A stretch of 64,000 nt of DNA from Cinnamomum chago (taxonomy: Eukaryota; Streptophyta; Magnoliopsida; Laurales; Lauraceae). The notes under the pieces are model-generated. The model was not told where the DNA came from. It made no database searches and saw only the letters and a list, made by a program, of their open reading frames with translations. The DNA is taken from positions 35,347,001-35,411,000 of the forward strand of contig CP142461.1 in the NCBI GenBank assembly GCA_038049695.1. Direction: 5' to 3'. How positions within the stretch are numbered: the first letter of the stretch is position 1; each line of letters starts with the position of its first letter. The position numbers and the translations under genes are program-made. Shown here piece by piece: positions 1 through 11,968 of the stretch.

Positions 1-527
1 CCTAGCAAAGAGTCTCATCAACCCCTTTGGCTATTATTCTTCAACTCTAACTCTTTAATTAATGTTCCTTTGCTGGAACTTGTTTTCCAATGAATTTCTA
101 GAAATTCAATTTGAAGAAGGAAAAAGGGCCCTTAGGCTTGCATGGAAACAACTGAAAATAGAATTATCTTTCATGAAATATATTGTTAAGAGTATATGTG
201 GAAGGACAACCTACCCACCTAGGGAACGCTGGGTGGCTGTGTGGGTGTCTCCTGTTTCTCAATCTAAATATTTAGAGTACTTAGAATTTCTCTTGTATTT
301 TTGTGTTTAACGAAGGCCCCATGTCGAAGACATTTTTAATGTTGATAGTGCGTAGGTTTGATTATGGAACGCCTAAGTGCACTTATATCAAATCATCTGA
401 AAGGGAAAAGAAGTCAACAAAGTTTTAAAGCACTAAGTAGCTTTGCATTATCTTAATTGTAAGTTGATTTGTTCTATCATGATGATGACTAATGAGAATA
501 AATGGGGGCCGAGAGACTAAAGAGATC

Positions 528-530
<3 letters not shown>

Positions 531-570
<40 letters not shown>
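531..570. repeat. (TC)20 microsatellite
   Basis: Uninterrupted TC dinucleotides. The complementary (GA)n tract lies 113 bases further right, so the two can pair as a hairpin in single-stranded DNA or RNA. The Ser-Leu open frames across it are artefacts of the repeat. Confidence 0.95.
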
Positions 571-574
<4 letters not shown>

Positions 575-679
575 GGGGTTTTACACTGAAAAGAACCCAC
601 CACTCCATAAAGCCTGTAAACTAGCCGTTGTGATTCGTACATGTTTACTACTCCCCCAAGAGAGACGTTACGTCCCCAC

Positions 680-683
<4 letters not shown>

Positions 684-728
<45 letters not shown>
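684..728. repeat. (GA)22 microsatellite
   Basis: Uninterrupted GA dinucleotides, followed by a shorter impure GA tract near 778-794. Confidence 0.95.
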
Positions 729-730
<2 letters not shown>

Positions 731-3467
731 AATATGAACATACGATGTTAAAGTCATGTTCTCATGTCAGTTCACTGTGAGAGAGAGAGAGAGCATGAAA
801 AACACGCTTATAAACGTTTCATGTTGGGTTGAGAGAGGGAAAGAATGAGTGTGCACTAACACCGGAGACCGTATTCATAATTTAGAGTTCTATTCTTTGG
901 TTTTTTTTTTTTTTCCTGTTTTCTTTTTTTCTTTTTTCTTTTTTTTTGGCCATATTGGTATGAGTTCCCGAGAGATATAAAGAAAATATGCCCACCTAAA
1001 GATTGATTCCTGGGTAAATCTATGAGAGGTGTGCTATCCACAGCGACAGCTCTTTGATTTAGCGGTAGCTCTTTGATTAACGGGGATTCTTTACATGCAT
1101 ATTGGAGTGTTTGACAAACATTTAATTATCCTTTTCTGTTTGTACAGCTTGTTCATAAATTAGAGCATTTGTCTCTTTAAAAATAAGTTAAGGGGAGCTA
1201 CTATTTTTTATAGCCTTTTTAGTTAAAGCTTATAAAGGTGGCAATGCAAAATATACTAGAGTTTTAGGCAAAAATAACACACAAAATTTTCAAAATGACA
1301 CAAATGGTGGGTTTTATATTATGTTTTTTAAAAAGTAGGCCCCAATTACCTCATAAAATAAAAGGTTTTTTATGATTTTATCAAACAAACTAATTGTATA
1401 TTAGAACTTAAAATTAGTATTTTGTTTTAGACCTTAATTAAATTAACTCTTATTAATTATTTTAGAGTCTTCAAATGGTCCCAAACATTTGTCTTAAGTT
1501 TTAGGAACCTTTGTCTACAGCGCACAATAGGAGCAAGGAAATGACCCCCCTTGAAAGCGAGAGTAAGTAAGTTCAAGTCCTCTCTTAAAAATTAAGAGTA
1601 GAAGAAAATGCGGCTCTTCACCCTCTAATGCACTTTGATTCTCTATAACTTTTAAAAGACAAAAAAATCTCTCAGCTAAAAAAAGGGTGAACTTATATAG
1701 AGGTAGAAATGGCCAAATTGATTGGCATAAGCATAACCGTTGGATATCCATTTTAATTCTAAAGGAACAGGTAGGTATTCAAATGGTATTCCTGAGTAGG
1801 CATGAAAGGTATTGTTTTTTAGATGCCCTTTTCTCACTCCACTTTTCTTTTCATTTGTTGTTACATGAGAAATAGTTGTGTGGAATGTGCATTGCATGGA
1901 AAAAGCTAGACAACCCCATAACTCTATGGGCTTTGTGGAGCCCACTGTTTGGCCCAATAAATGTTCTCCACGTCGCAGTTTTGAGAGGAGGTGCATTTGC
2001 CGCTTGTCAATACCTGATTTCCTCCTCCCTTGGGACCCACATGAAGAAATTGCTATTGTGCTCCTTCAATCCTCCTTTCTGGGTCTGTTTGGATGTGGAG
2101 AAAACAGAAAGAGAAATTAAACTGAGAAATTAAAACTGTCTGCATTTGAACTATGAAGATGAATTGCAGCAGTTTTCTCAACACAAAACAGGCCTGTTAA
2201 TTATGGGTTTGGGGTTGAGCCACTTAACTTTTTAAGGTTGAGTTTGGATTGACATTTTTTCAGCTTGATTAGTGAATGTCTTGGTGTGAATCAGCAATTG
2301 AGCCTATGTTAAAGACAGGGCTCGACTCGACCCGACCCGACCCGACTCATTGCACCAGCTAACTAGGCTTGCAGTTTACCAGGCCAAGTGAGAAGGTGGA
2401 CTCAGTCAGAATGATTTGACTCGTGCAAGTCCCCGAGTTGGTGACTCAATGAGTTACCAAGCTGGTTCCTAATGTTTATTTCAATACCCGGATGGATCCA
2501 AGTGTGTTTTGTCTGGGCCGGTCCCATGGGCTATTTCTAATAGAAATTACATAAAACTACTCTTCTTATTTATTTGCATGAATGGATACATAGGAATTAA
2601 ATGTATAGGATTTCATGCCACAAGCGGTTAAATATGAAGATCAAGGTGAATATGTAAAAATGACTATAAAAAACCTCCAACTTTAATGGAAACTGAAATA
2701 ACGAAAGATGGATAATTGAATTCCTATGTGATATAATGCAAACAAACATGCATTATGCCATTAGAATAGATTAGTTTTCTTTATGTGCTTGTTGGTTTTG
2801 TTAATATCATGCGAATCATATTCAAACTCAATTAATGGGTAGGGTCCTTGGACATATAACCCAACCTACTGGATCGAAATTACTATTGTTCTGGAGTTGG
2901 GTTTAACCTGACCTAGCCTTAGACTAGAGCCTATGTTAGGGATATGTGAATGATTGATAAGGATTCTTCAAGCTGTGACTCTCACAATCATTTGGTGCAA
3001 GTAAAATTAGATATCCTGTTAATGTCTGGTTAGGCTTTTAAGCATTATATAGAGCCGGGTTGAGCCATATTTTTGACCATTGGGCCAGAAAATGGGCCTA
3101 TGAAGTCCAATTTCTGAGCCCAAATTCAACAGTGTTCATTCAAGTCCAACCTGTAACTGCCCAAGCATAACTCCTAGGCCCTACAGTAGAGTATGGTGCA
3201 GTGCGATGGCAACAAGCTCGATCACTTGTACTTCATATATGAGGTTAGGGAGGATATTCTTTTAAGTGCCAGAGTCAAGTGAAGAAAAGTCCAAATTAGC
3301 AGAATTCAAAGAACAGTTAGTCATCAACTTGAGTTACTAGATGTCAGGGACCATTTATTAGAAACTCTAATCTATTTAATAAGAGTTACGACTAAGGTAT
3401 AAAATAAAAGCACTAGTTTTTTAGTTCTAATCTACAATTTATATGTATGGTGAAAATATAAAATTAA

Positions 3468-3975
3468 GGAAATTTTCAAATAAGGCCTTAGGTTTTTGTC
3501 TTATTTCAAAAAATGACACAAGTTTCAAAACTTTTTCAATTAGTCCCTAAGTTTTCCAATAAAACTTCAATTAAGGTCATCTGGTCATATAAAGGTATTT
3601 TTTATGGCATTTTCTCTCAATTTTTTAAAAATACTTAGAGTACCTTCATTAATTTAAAATCATGTCATGGTTCTGACAGCCACTACATTTAGCCGATCTG
3701 TGGAAATGTTCGATTTTTCCAATCACTGTAAAGCCGCTAGTGAAAAAAATAAAGAAAATATGAAGGAAGTGAAGGAGGGTTTTATTTCATTGAAGGATAA
3801 TCTGGGTAGTTGAAAAAAATTGAAGAAAAAAAGTTTTCGGAAAAAAGCTTTAAATGGATGAATGTCCTTAATTGAAAACTTCATGAAAAACATAGGGACT
3901 AATTTGAAAAGTTTTAAAACTTATGTCCTTTTTTGAAATAAGGCAAAAACATAAGGACTAATTTGAAGTTTTCCC
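3468..3975. mobile_element. Long-TIR MITE, probably MULE-derived
   Basis: The two ends are long imperfect inverted repeats of about 90 bases. The left end reads GGAAATTTTCAAATAAGGCC and the reverse complement of the right end reads GGGAAAACTTCAAATTAGTCC-like sequence, both continuing into TTATTTCAAAAAA and CAATTAGTCCCTA-type blocks. The flanking nonamers (3459-3467 and 3976-3984) agree at 7 of 9 bases, which fits the 9-bp target duplication of Mutator-like elements. There is no coding capacity. Exact ends are uncertain by a few bases. Confidence 0.65.
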
Positions 3976-4392
3976 TAGAATAAAACAAAACACTCTTAGT
4001 TCAAGGTAATAATTGGAGGCTGCCTTTAAGAATTGTGGAAAGTGAACCCCAACTTTATAAATTGAAATTTTATGAGGTTATATTCATTCAAAACACTTAT
4101 AAATTAGGTATTCTTCACCTCCATCTGCTTTAGTTTAAAAAAAGACTTTAAAGAAAAAAGAAAACAGCCCCTTTAGCTTTTTTTTTAGAGGCAAAAGCTC
4201 TAATTTGTAAATAAGCTCTAAAATCATAAATACAAACTAGAGGCTTACCAAACATTCTATTATGGGAATATGCTCTAAATCGCAAAATAAGAGCTTATTT
4301 TTAGAGTTACTAAATGCCACCTAAGTCATGTTGTTAATTTTAAATGAAGAGCAATTAGAGCAAGTGGAGAGGAGAGTATTTTGACCCATAAC

Positions 4393-4887
4393 TAGGGATG
4401 GCAATGGGGTGGGGCTGGCTTTGTTTTAGGTAGGCCCAAACCCTACCTGAATGACGTTTTTACTATCCCAAACCTGCCCGGTCACGTGATGGGTTTTACC
4501 GTTGTTATACCACACCCACCCCATGACAGTCACGAGTTGGGTCGAGTTTGTAAATGGCTGATTTAATTTTTTTGGGAAATATGAAAAACATAAATGTATT
4601 AAAGTAGACTTGAACCATGACATTTAGGAAAATGTTACTCCTTATTACCACTTACACAAATAATGTTTTAATTGAAAAAAGCCTTACCTATTAATATATA
4701 TAAAGTACAGATATGATGGGAAGGTTTGACACACCAAAACGCAAACCCGCACCGAATCCGACTCAAGTTAATGTATAGAAAATCATATATATCCAACTTA
4801 ATCCCTTCCAACACAACATCAAATCCACCTTTAATATGAGCAAGTCGGGGCAGGTTCCCATTTAAACCCGAATCATTGCCATCCCTA
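4393..4887. mobile_element. Non-autonomous hAT element (TIR TAGGGATGGCAATG)
   Basis: Starts TAGGGATGGCAATG and ends CATTGCCATCCCTA, a perfect 14-base terminal inverted repeat. Flanking octamers are CCCATAAC and CCCATAAG, 7 of 8 identical, as expected for a hAT target duplication. It is 495 bp long with no coding capacity; the interior is rich in CCCGNACCC-type segments. Confidence 0.8.
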
Positions 4888-6115
4888 CCCATAAGGCCAT
4901 GCTTGTGTGGAGGACATTTTAATTTTTAAGAGAAAAACCAAAGTTCTTCACAAATAAGTGCTAATTCGATGTTTGGTATAAAACTTTTCTGTGAAAATGT
5001 TTCAGCACTTTGTTAGCCAAAAACCATAACTTGACTGGGTCATATTTTCAAATGAATATGACATGATCATATTCCAGGCATCTTCCCTGATCACAGGGGG
5101 TATTTACAAGCAAGAGACTTTTCTTTTTGACTCCACAAAGTTTGGGTATGGTTTTAATTTCCTTCAAGTCTGGATGATAAGGTACATCAAGCTTATATAT
5201 AATATATTGTATCTCAAACCACAAATGGATTTATGGCTTGTACTCATAAAAGAAAATAGTCTAGATCTTTTAAGGCTTGGACTCATGAAAAATCCAAGAG
5301 GCTTCTTAATAAGGGGGCCACTTATGAAAAAACTAAAATACCAAAATAATTTTTCCCCATTTACATTGATCGTTTCAAATTTCACTCAAATCGAAATTTG
5401 GCCCGCGTTCAAATTGATCACTTACAAAAGATTGTAAACAAAATACTATGACAATCTTGTATATTTTATTAATCAATTTGATGATAGCCATCTTCTATTA
5501 GAATGAAATCTTGCAAGAACTTATAAAAGAGACCCATTATAAAGTTAGTTTAATGTAATAGACTTCAATCATAGAATCATGACAAAATCCTACCCAACCC
5601 AATATGTCCAAATCCATGACCCCCAACCCAGCCAATACAGCTCCAACCACCCCCACCCCAAAAGAGAATCCTTTAAATGGGGATTTTAAAAATCCGGCCT
5701 TGCATGCAATAGACCCAAACACGGTAGGTCTGAATTTTTTTAATTCAACTCCTTCATGTGTTTTGGTCTTTGGGGCACATTTTTATCTAGATATGAATCA
5801 ATGGTGCCAGTATTCGGTTGTGTGGACCCAGATTAAGCTCTCATGCCTTACATTCTCCTACTTGTCTCATGAGCAACAACAACTATAAATTATTATTTTC
5901 TATTTTGGAAGCATAGTTCTAAATAAAATTTAGGTTCAAGTTTGGGTACATTGGATGCATATCTGCAAGAACCAAGTAACTAAGGGCATATTTGGCAAGT
6001 TTGATTTATTTGAAATAGAGCTATTTCAATTAAACCCTTTTTGAAATAGACTATTTGGTATGTATAATTCAATTAGAAGAAATAAACGTGTTAATGTTTA
6101 CACTAATTATATATA
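4888..6115. other. Intergenic, nothing recognised
   Basis: Several short open frames (for example 5063-5437 +) have no recognisable similarity and are opposed by frames on the other strand. No RNA gene or element ends were seen. Confidence 0.5.
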
Positions 6116-6484
6116 GGGTAATATTCATGTGAGAACTAGTTCTCACATATTATAGGAGAACTTTTTTATGGGGCCACAATTGGGGATGGGACTAGGGGGG
6201 ATGAAAAGATCTATGTGAAACCACACTAAGTGTCAAGTTTGACCCCAAAAAGCCATGCCCCTAACCCCTTCATCCGTGGCCCATGAGTTTAATAGCTTCA
6301 TATTCAAAAAAATATTGAACCTTCGATCCAATGGTTCAGTCTATTTGGATGTGTGTCAATCCTAGGGATTAGTGACTATCAGGTGGTTCCCTATTGGTTG
6401 TTAGGTTTGGATGGGTTGCTAGTTAGGCCCGCAAAAAAGTTCTCATATAATAGGTGAAAACTAATTCTCACTTGAATATTTCTC
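6116..6484. mobile_element. MITE with about 50-bp inverted ends
   Basis: The left end GGGTAATATTCATGTGAGAA and the reverse complement of the right end GAGAAATATTCAAGTGAGAA continue as matching sequence through TAGTTNTCAC and AGAACTTTTTT blocks, giving imperfect inverted ends of roughly 50 bases. Both sides are flanked by ATATATA, which may be the target duplication but is low-complexity. The interior is non-coding. Superfamily not settled. Confidence 0.65.
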
Positions 6485-6760
6485 ATATATACAATTATTG
6501 AACACATAATTATCATATGCAATTATGGCATAAAATTATTCTTCAGTGCCATGTTTATTTTTGAAATGACCAAACAACATTAGATTGAAAATGATCTTAA
6601 CCAATATTTGACCTATATAGGATCCATCATTATTAGTGCAATTGACAAAATTGTGGAATATGCCTGATTTGACCTGTAAATGATCCATCTTTGTAATCCA
6701 GCTCATTAGGTACCTACATGTATATGCATCGTCATAAATTTTGTACCAACTAGAATGTTA

Positions 6761-7275
6761 TATGGGCACGTTTGTGTACATGTGATTTATTTCCGTGGAA
6801 ATTGGAAATTGCCACATCAGTAAAATCCATGGGTTTCAAATTCTTTAGAAAAGTTGTTCTGCGGAAGTCAAAATTTTATGTTTGGTGCAAAAAGGTTTTC
6901 CTCGATGAATTAGTGCTAATGTTGTTTGGTGCAATTATAGATTTCTTTAGTGAAAACCATTTTTTAGTGAAAACTATTGGGTGGGTGGGTTGGTATGTGT
7001 GTGAGGTGGGTGGGGTGGGGAGGGGAAGAGGAAGAAAGAGAGTGGTTGGGTGGAGTGAGGGTGAGAGAGAGGAAATTGGGGAGTCGGTTTTCCGTGAAAA
7101 TGGACTTCCCATACCCCCCATAGGAAGTCTATTTCCATGGTTAGGAAGGAAAAAGCTGACGTGGCGAAAAGGCATTTCCGCGGAAAACTGCCGCACCAAA
7201 CACATGAAAAAGAAGTTTTCCGCAGAAAACTACAACCTTTTCCGCGGAAATGGACTACACAAACATGCCATATAG
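6761..7275. mobile_element. PIF/Harbinger-type MITE
   Basis: Left end TATGGGCACGTTTGTGTA; reverse complement of the right end TATGGCATGTTTGTGTA. The subterminal region carries repeated TTTCCGCGGAAA and TTTTCCGCAGAAA motifs and a GCCACGTCA block. The same motifs, in the same order, open the coding Harbinger element at 62257, so this is probably a deletion derivative of that family. The 167-codon frame inside it is only a shadow of the repeat. The flanks are TA-rich and I cannot fix the 3-bp target duplication. Confidence 0.7.
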
Positions 7276-7395
7276 GTTGTGGACTGTTTCATGCATGAAA
7301 CAATAGTATATATTTTAGTTCGTGAATCCAATTGTTGATCATTTTGTTAAATAATTATTTTCTTAAAATAAAGAAATTGTCCATTTGGATCAATC

Positions 7396-10300
7396 TGTGA
7401 GGCCCCACCCTTTGTGGGCCCTCTAATTGCTATTTTAAATACTAATTATTGCTATTTTAAATACTAATTATTGCTAATTAAATACTAATTATTGCTAATT
7501 GTTAGTTAATTGTGCTAATTAGGGGTTAATCAGGGTGATTAGTTAGATTTTCCTAAGTTATAGTTAGACTAGCTTAGTTGAGTTAGTGTATTAGTTAGTA
7601 GAGTGTTTTGGGAAATTTTATGCTAATTAGTGTAGATAGGTCCTTAGTATGGGTTTTAGTTAATTAGAGGGGGGCTTTTGTTAAAAGGTGCATTCTCTAG
7701 AACATTCCTACCCAAAGACCTTAATACCCCTAACCCTAACCCTAATCCAATGTTAACCTAAGGACTATTACAGCCATTAACCACCCTTCCCTAAGCTATA
7801 AAATCAGCTCTAATCCCAAGAAAACCCTAAGCTACTGTTCCTTCCCATTTCCTTCTTCCTCTCTCAATTCTTCCCTACGTTTTGAGCTGAGATTGCTACT
7901 GTGACTGTGCTGGGATTTTTCCCTAAGAGCTACAGCTGCTACTTCATCTTCCTTCTTCATTTCTCTCTTCTTCCTCTCTCATTTCCCCTCATTCTAAACG
8001 ACTGTTACTGCTGGGACTTCTTCTTAGTAACTGCTGCCACTACTTCTCCTTCTTCTCCATTGAGCTACTGTTATGTTACTGTGCTGGAGAAATTCGAGCT
8101 GCTGTTACTGCTTTCATCTTCTTCTTCTTTGTTGGGCTGGGAATTTCTCTTCTCTTCTCTATCTCTACAATCCACATTTCACAAAGGCAAGTGCATCTAC
8201 TATTAACTTAGAATGTATGTGTTTTTCCTTTGATTTCTGTGGTTTCATTTCATGTTTGTGATTAATTGAGTCTTAGAAATTCTACCTGAGCTTAGTGTGT
8301 GTTTGGATGGATTGGCCATTGATGAATGGGGGTTTCACTCCCCCCATTTGGAAGATCAATGGGTCTATATGGTGATGGATTGATGGGCATTGGAGTTATT
8401 TAATGTTTGGAGATGATTTGGTGAAGTTTGAGACTGATTGGAAGTGGTTTGGAAGCAAAACGAGCAAGAATGGAAAATCTGCAGAAACTGGGTTCCTTAG
8501 TTCCACGTGTTCCCGGTCGACCGGCCTGCAGGTCCCGGTCGACCAGCAACACTGCAACTGGGAGATAACTGCTCCCAGTTATTTCTGCAGGCCTGAGATT
8601 TCTAGTGTTCCTGGTCGACCGGCTTGCAGGTCCAGGTCGACCGAGAACACTGAAATTTGGGAAAAACAGCTCCCAGTTAGTGTGACTCTGCAGAACTGAT
8701 TTTTAGTGTTCTGGGACGAGCTGGCCTTGTCCAGGTCGACCCGGAACACACAGTTTTGCAGAATTTAGCTGGAAGTGGGTTTTTCACCTGAAACTCAGAC
8801 CCTCTATGCTACGGTCGATCTAATACTTAGGATTTGCATTAGAAGATGTTTAAAGCTAGGACATCAATCTTTCTAGGGATTTTGGTGTATGCGGTCAATC
8901 ACCCAGGCCAAGGGGTTGACCGGACACGCTGGAAACCTTTAGAAACGAAACAAGTCTTCCAGGAGGCCTGATTCAGATTGTTTAGTGCACTCGGTTGATC
9001 CACCAGGCCAGGAGGTCAACTGAGCTCACCACACATCAGGTCCACCTGGGAAACTCTGATTTTCCAGTTTTCAACATTTAGGAGTTGTGATCAGTTGTGG
9101 GGCCCATTGACCATGCAAATGAACGTTTATCGATGTTTAAAGCCCGAGTCAACGGTGTGGCTCAACCTTGACTCGCAGGGACCACTGATTAGTGTTTAGG
9201 TTATTAATCTAAGATGATTCGACCTCTAAGAGTTGTCAATGATGCCCGTAACCTCATAAGCACCAAGCACAGTATTATATGGCATCAGTGACTTCGTTTA
9301 GAGATCAAATTACCGGAGATGGACCTGAACCTAACGTGGCCCATTACCTAGGATTGGACCGTTGCTTTTCCCTGTTGATTCTCTTATTGGAGTTCATACT
9401 TCACTTCTTTTATATGCTGTCATTCTTAGATCTTTAGAGTAGCTGTTAACTGTGAATTAATGGAAATTGGAGGACCTAAACCTAGGATATCTTAGAGGTG
9501 ACCCGATAGAATGATTTGGAGATTACTGACCCGTGTCTGTGTCTAGGTGGGCCCTTATCGGGCCTAAGTGTGGGATGTGTACCTTTAGTTGGAAGAGGTA
9601 GTTTTTATTGGGTTTTTAGTCATAATGGAATAAAATGAACTGTGTATCAGTAGTAAATGGATTTGATGCCTCGTTTGGACGGTTTTAGACCAGGCCACGG
9701 ATTTAATGGGCCTTGGTATGGATCCAACGAGTGGGCTTGGACCTTGAATGAAATCCATAGACTGAGTTGTTATGTTTGGACCTCTTAGAGTATGGATAGG
9801 ACCTTGTTTACGCAAGGCAAATCCTAGACAGACACAGACCCTTAGAGTTATTCGTGAGTCAGCATGAACATTCACTCGGTTGACTTAAACTCAGCCTGTG
9901 AACTGATCATCCCCGGTAAGAGCTATTTGAGTGTTGAGAAGCTATCATGATGAGCTGTGTGTTTAAGACGGATGGTGTGATACCGTGTCCAGTCTTGAGT
10001 GATGAGATGATGAGTGATTTGCGGGATTAGTAATTCCCAGCACTGGTGAGATTTCTCCGCCGCAACTGTGTTCAGTATGGGAGGGTCGCGGCATAATATC
10101 CCGCGGTATTCCAGCTCGTGTGAATGTGTCATTTTGTAGTAGATTAGATGTTGTTCATATTATCCTGATTCCTTATGATTATACTGCTCAACTGCCTAGT
10201 TCTTATACCTTATTATTCCTTTAATTTATTTACTTGTCTCTATTCATTTGATATATATGTCATATGTTAGTAGTATGCTGTGACTTGCCAGATCTTTTAA

Positions 10301-10778
10301 ATCTGACCCATCTTTGGTGCTTAGGCCTTGACCCAGAGATCCCCGAGGATGCACTAGCGCTAGTAGAGGCGCCGATCGCTGGAGAGTTCGCATGGGGCCC
10401 GACCGACACGGATGTCGAGCCGGAGGGCGGAGATGATCTACATGGGTTTTGAGAGTTCATCTTATTTTGGGGTTTTGAGAACAATTTTGTATGTGAGCCG
10501 GGTAGCCAACAAATATGTATAATTTTTTATTAACAATTGAACCTTTTTAATTAGACTGTAGTTCTGCTCACACTTTACTTATATATCGATACTTATTGCT
10601 TCCGCTTTATTCTTATGCTTCCGCAAATTTAACCATTGAGTATTATATCGTCCAAAAGTTTTAAATTGGACCTCACTGCGGGCCTACGATCTTGGAAGTT
10701 CTCGGATTTTCCGGGAAGTAGCGCTCCAACTTCGGGTATTCGAACGACTTTATCGGTATCCGGAATTGGCGCGTTACA
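7396..10778 (+). mobile_element. Long solo LTR (probable Ty3/gypsy origin)
   Basis: Starts TGTGAGGCCCCACCC, ends GCGCGTTACA, and is flanked by the perfect 5-bp duplication CAATC (7391-7395 and 10779-10783). It has no gag-pol. A TATA-like TATAAAAT at about 7797 suggests plus-strand orientation. Length (3.4 kb) and TGTGA...TACA ends recall the long LTRs of Tekay/Del chromoviruses; that assignment is inference. The interior holds (CCCTAA)3-like sequence near 7728 and repeated GGTCGACC motifs at 8500-8760. It is a fossil: a single LTR left by recombination, or a coding-less LTR element. Confidence 0.8.
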
Positions 10779-10783
10779 CAATC

Positions 10784-11230
10784 AATTCCCATGTATTCCA
10801 ATTCCGTGTCAATAAACAGACCCATTTCCTTTGTATTCAAGTGGTATCGAACAGAAAGCTCATTCCATCAACGGATACCTATGTATTCTAATTTCATGCA
10901 AAGAAATACGCCCATTTGAATCAACTACTTCATATGTATTCCAACTTCTTGAGAAAATAACAAGCTCGTTGAATCAATTACTTTATATGTATTCCAAGTC
11001 CAACCAAACGAATAGGCTCAGCCCATTATAGCAATGAATTCTTATGGGCTCCAATTTCATTCAAACAAATAGGCTCATAATCCCATGCAAGCAAGCATGC
11101 CTACTTGGCATTAAATATATCAATTCCATGCCAGCAAATAGGCTCATTTGACAATAAATTCTATGCAAACAATTGGCTCCATTGAAACATAGGTTTCAAT
11201 TCCATGCAAATGCAAATTGCAAACTGCATA
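10784..11230. repeat. Degenerate minisatellite, about 50-bp units
   Basis: Roughly eight imperfect units with the pattern CATTTGAATCAATT, TATGTATTCCAA, TTCATGCAAA, CAAATAGGCTC. The sequence just left of the solo LTR (from about 7376) resembles a unit start, so the LTR appears to have inserted into this array. Confidence 0.6.
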
Positions 11231-11582
11231 GGTAAAAGGGGGAATTTTATTGCAAACTGCTCTACACAGTAAGACACTCAGAGAGGTGTAATGAATATAC
11301 ATCATTTGTAGAGATGTCAAATGGGCCAGGCCGGCACGGCAGTCAACGTGCCGTGGCCCGGCCCAGCCCAGTCAATAGTACGGCCTGGGAAGGCATGGGA
11401 TAAAATGACCGTTTTACGCCCCCAACGGCTATAAGGGCTGTTTTGACCATTTTACCCCCTCCCAACAGCCATAAAACAATCATAGTAGTGGCAATTTTGG
11501 TCTTTTGGAATTTTCAAAAGTCTATAAACCCGCCCCGGGGGGGCGGGGGCGCTCCCATTCTCATTCCTCGCCAAAATCATCC

Positions 11583-11585
<3 letters not shown>

Positions 11586-11618
<33 letters not shown>
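11586..11618. repeat. (CT)n microsatellite
   Basis: Pure CT repeat in the 5' part of the hAT element, followed by looser CTCTC sequence. Confidence 0.9.
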
Positions 11619-11619
<1 letters not shown>

Positions 11620-11968
11620 CACTCTTTAACTCTCTCAAGGTATTCAATTCTCTCACTCTCTCTAAGAAGTTTTTAGGGGGGCCAAAGATCAAATCATCAA
11701 GAGACAAGATTAAAGACATAAGAAAATTTAAGGTATTTATTTCATTTAAATTTGAGATTCCATATTTATATAGTCTAAACTTTATTACATTAGCTCTCAT
11801 CTTCTCCCCCTTCTTATATTAATTATCACAAAAATCTCTATTGCTATTATTATATAACTTTTTCTTTCAAATTTAATTTTTGGAATATAGCTGGACGATC
11901 TTCTAGAAGAGTTCCCTAAGAACCTAGCTTCTTTTGTTAATTTAGGGGATGAAGATGATTATGTTGAA

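Larger units (their letters stand above)
1..3467. other. Intergenic region, no gene recognised
   Basis: No open frame here resembles a known protein. The longest (1876-2133 +, 85 codons) overlaps other short frames and has no recognisable domain. The stretch holds two dinucleotide tracts at the left, T-rich runs near 900-950, and Pro/Asp-like CGACC repeats near 2325-2345 that look like decayed repeat DNA. Confidence 0.6.

Noticed and set aside
492-741. Open frames rich in Ser-Leu and Arg-Glu on both strands
   Set aside because: They are translations of (TC)n and (GA)n tracts and carry no other protein feature.
1876-2133. 85-codon plus-strand frame as a small gene
   Set aside because: Overlapping frames on both strands, no domain, no codon or splice support.
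6772-7275. 167-codon frame with Gly/Arg-rich middle
   Set aside because: It spans the Harbinger MITE exactly and its bases are explained by the MITE's terminal and G-rich sequence.
7728-7747. Telomere-like CCCTAA repeats
   Set aside because: Only about three units, inside a solo LTR. Not a chromosome end.
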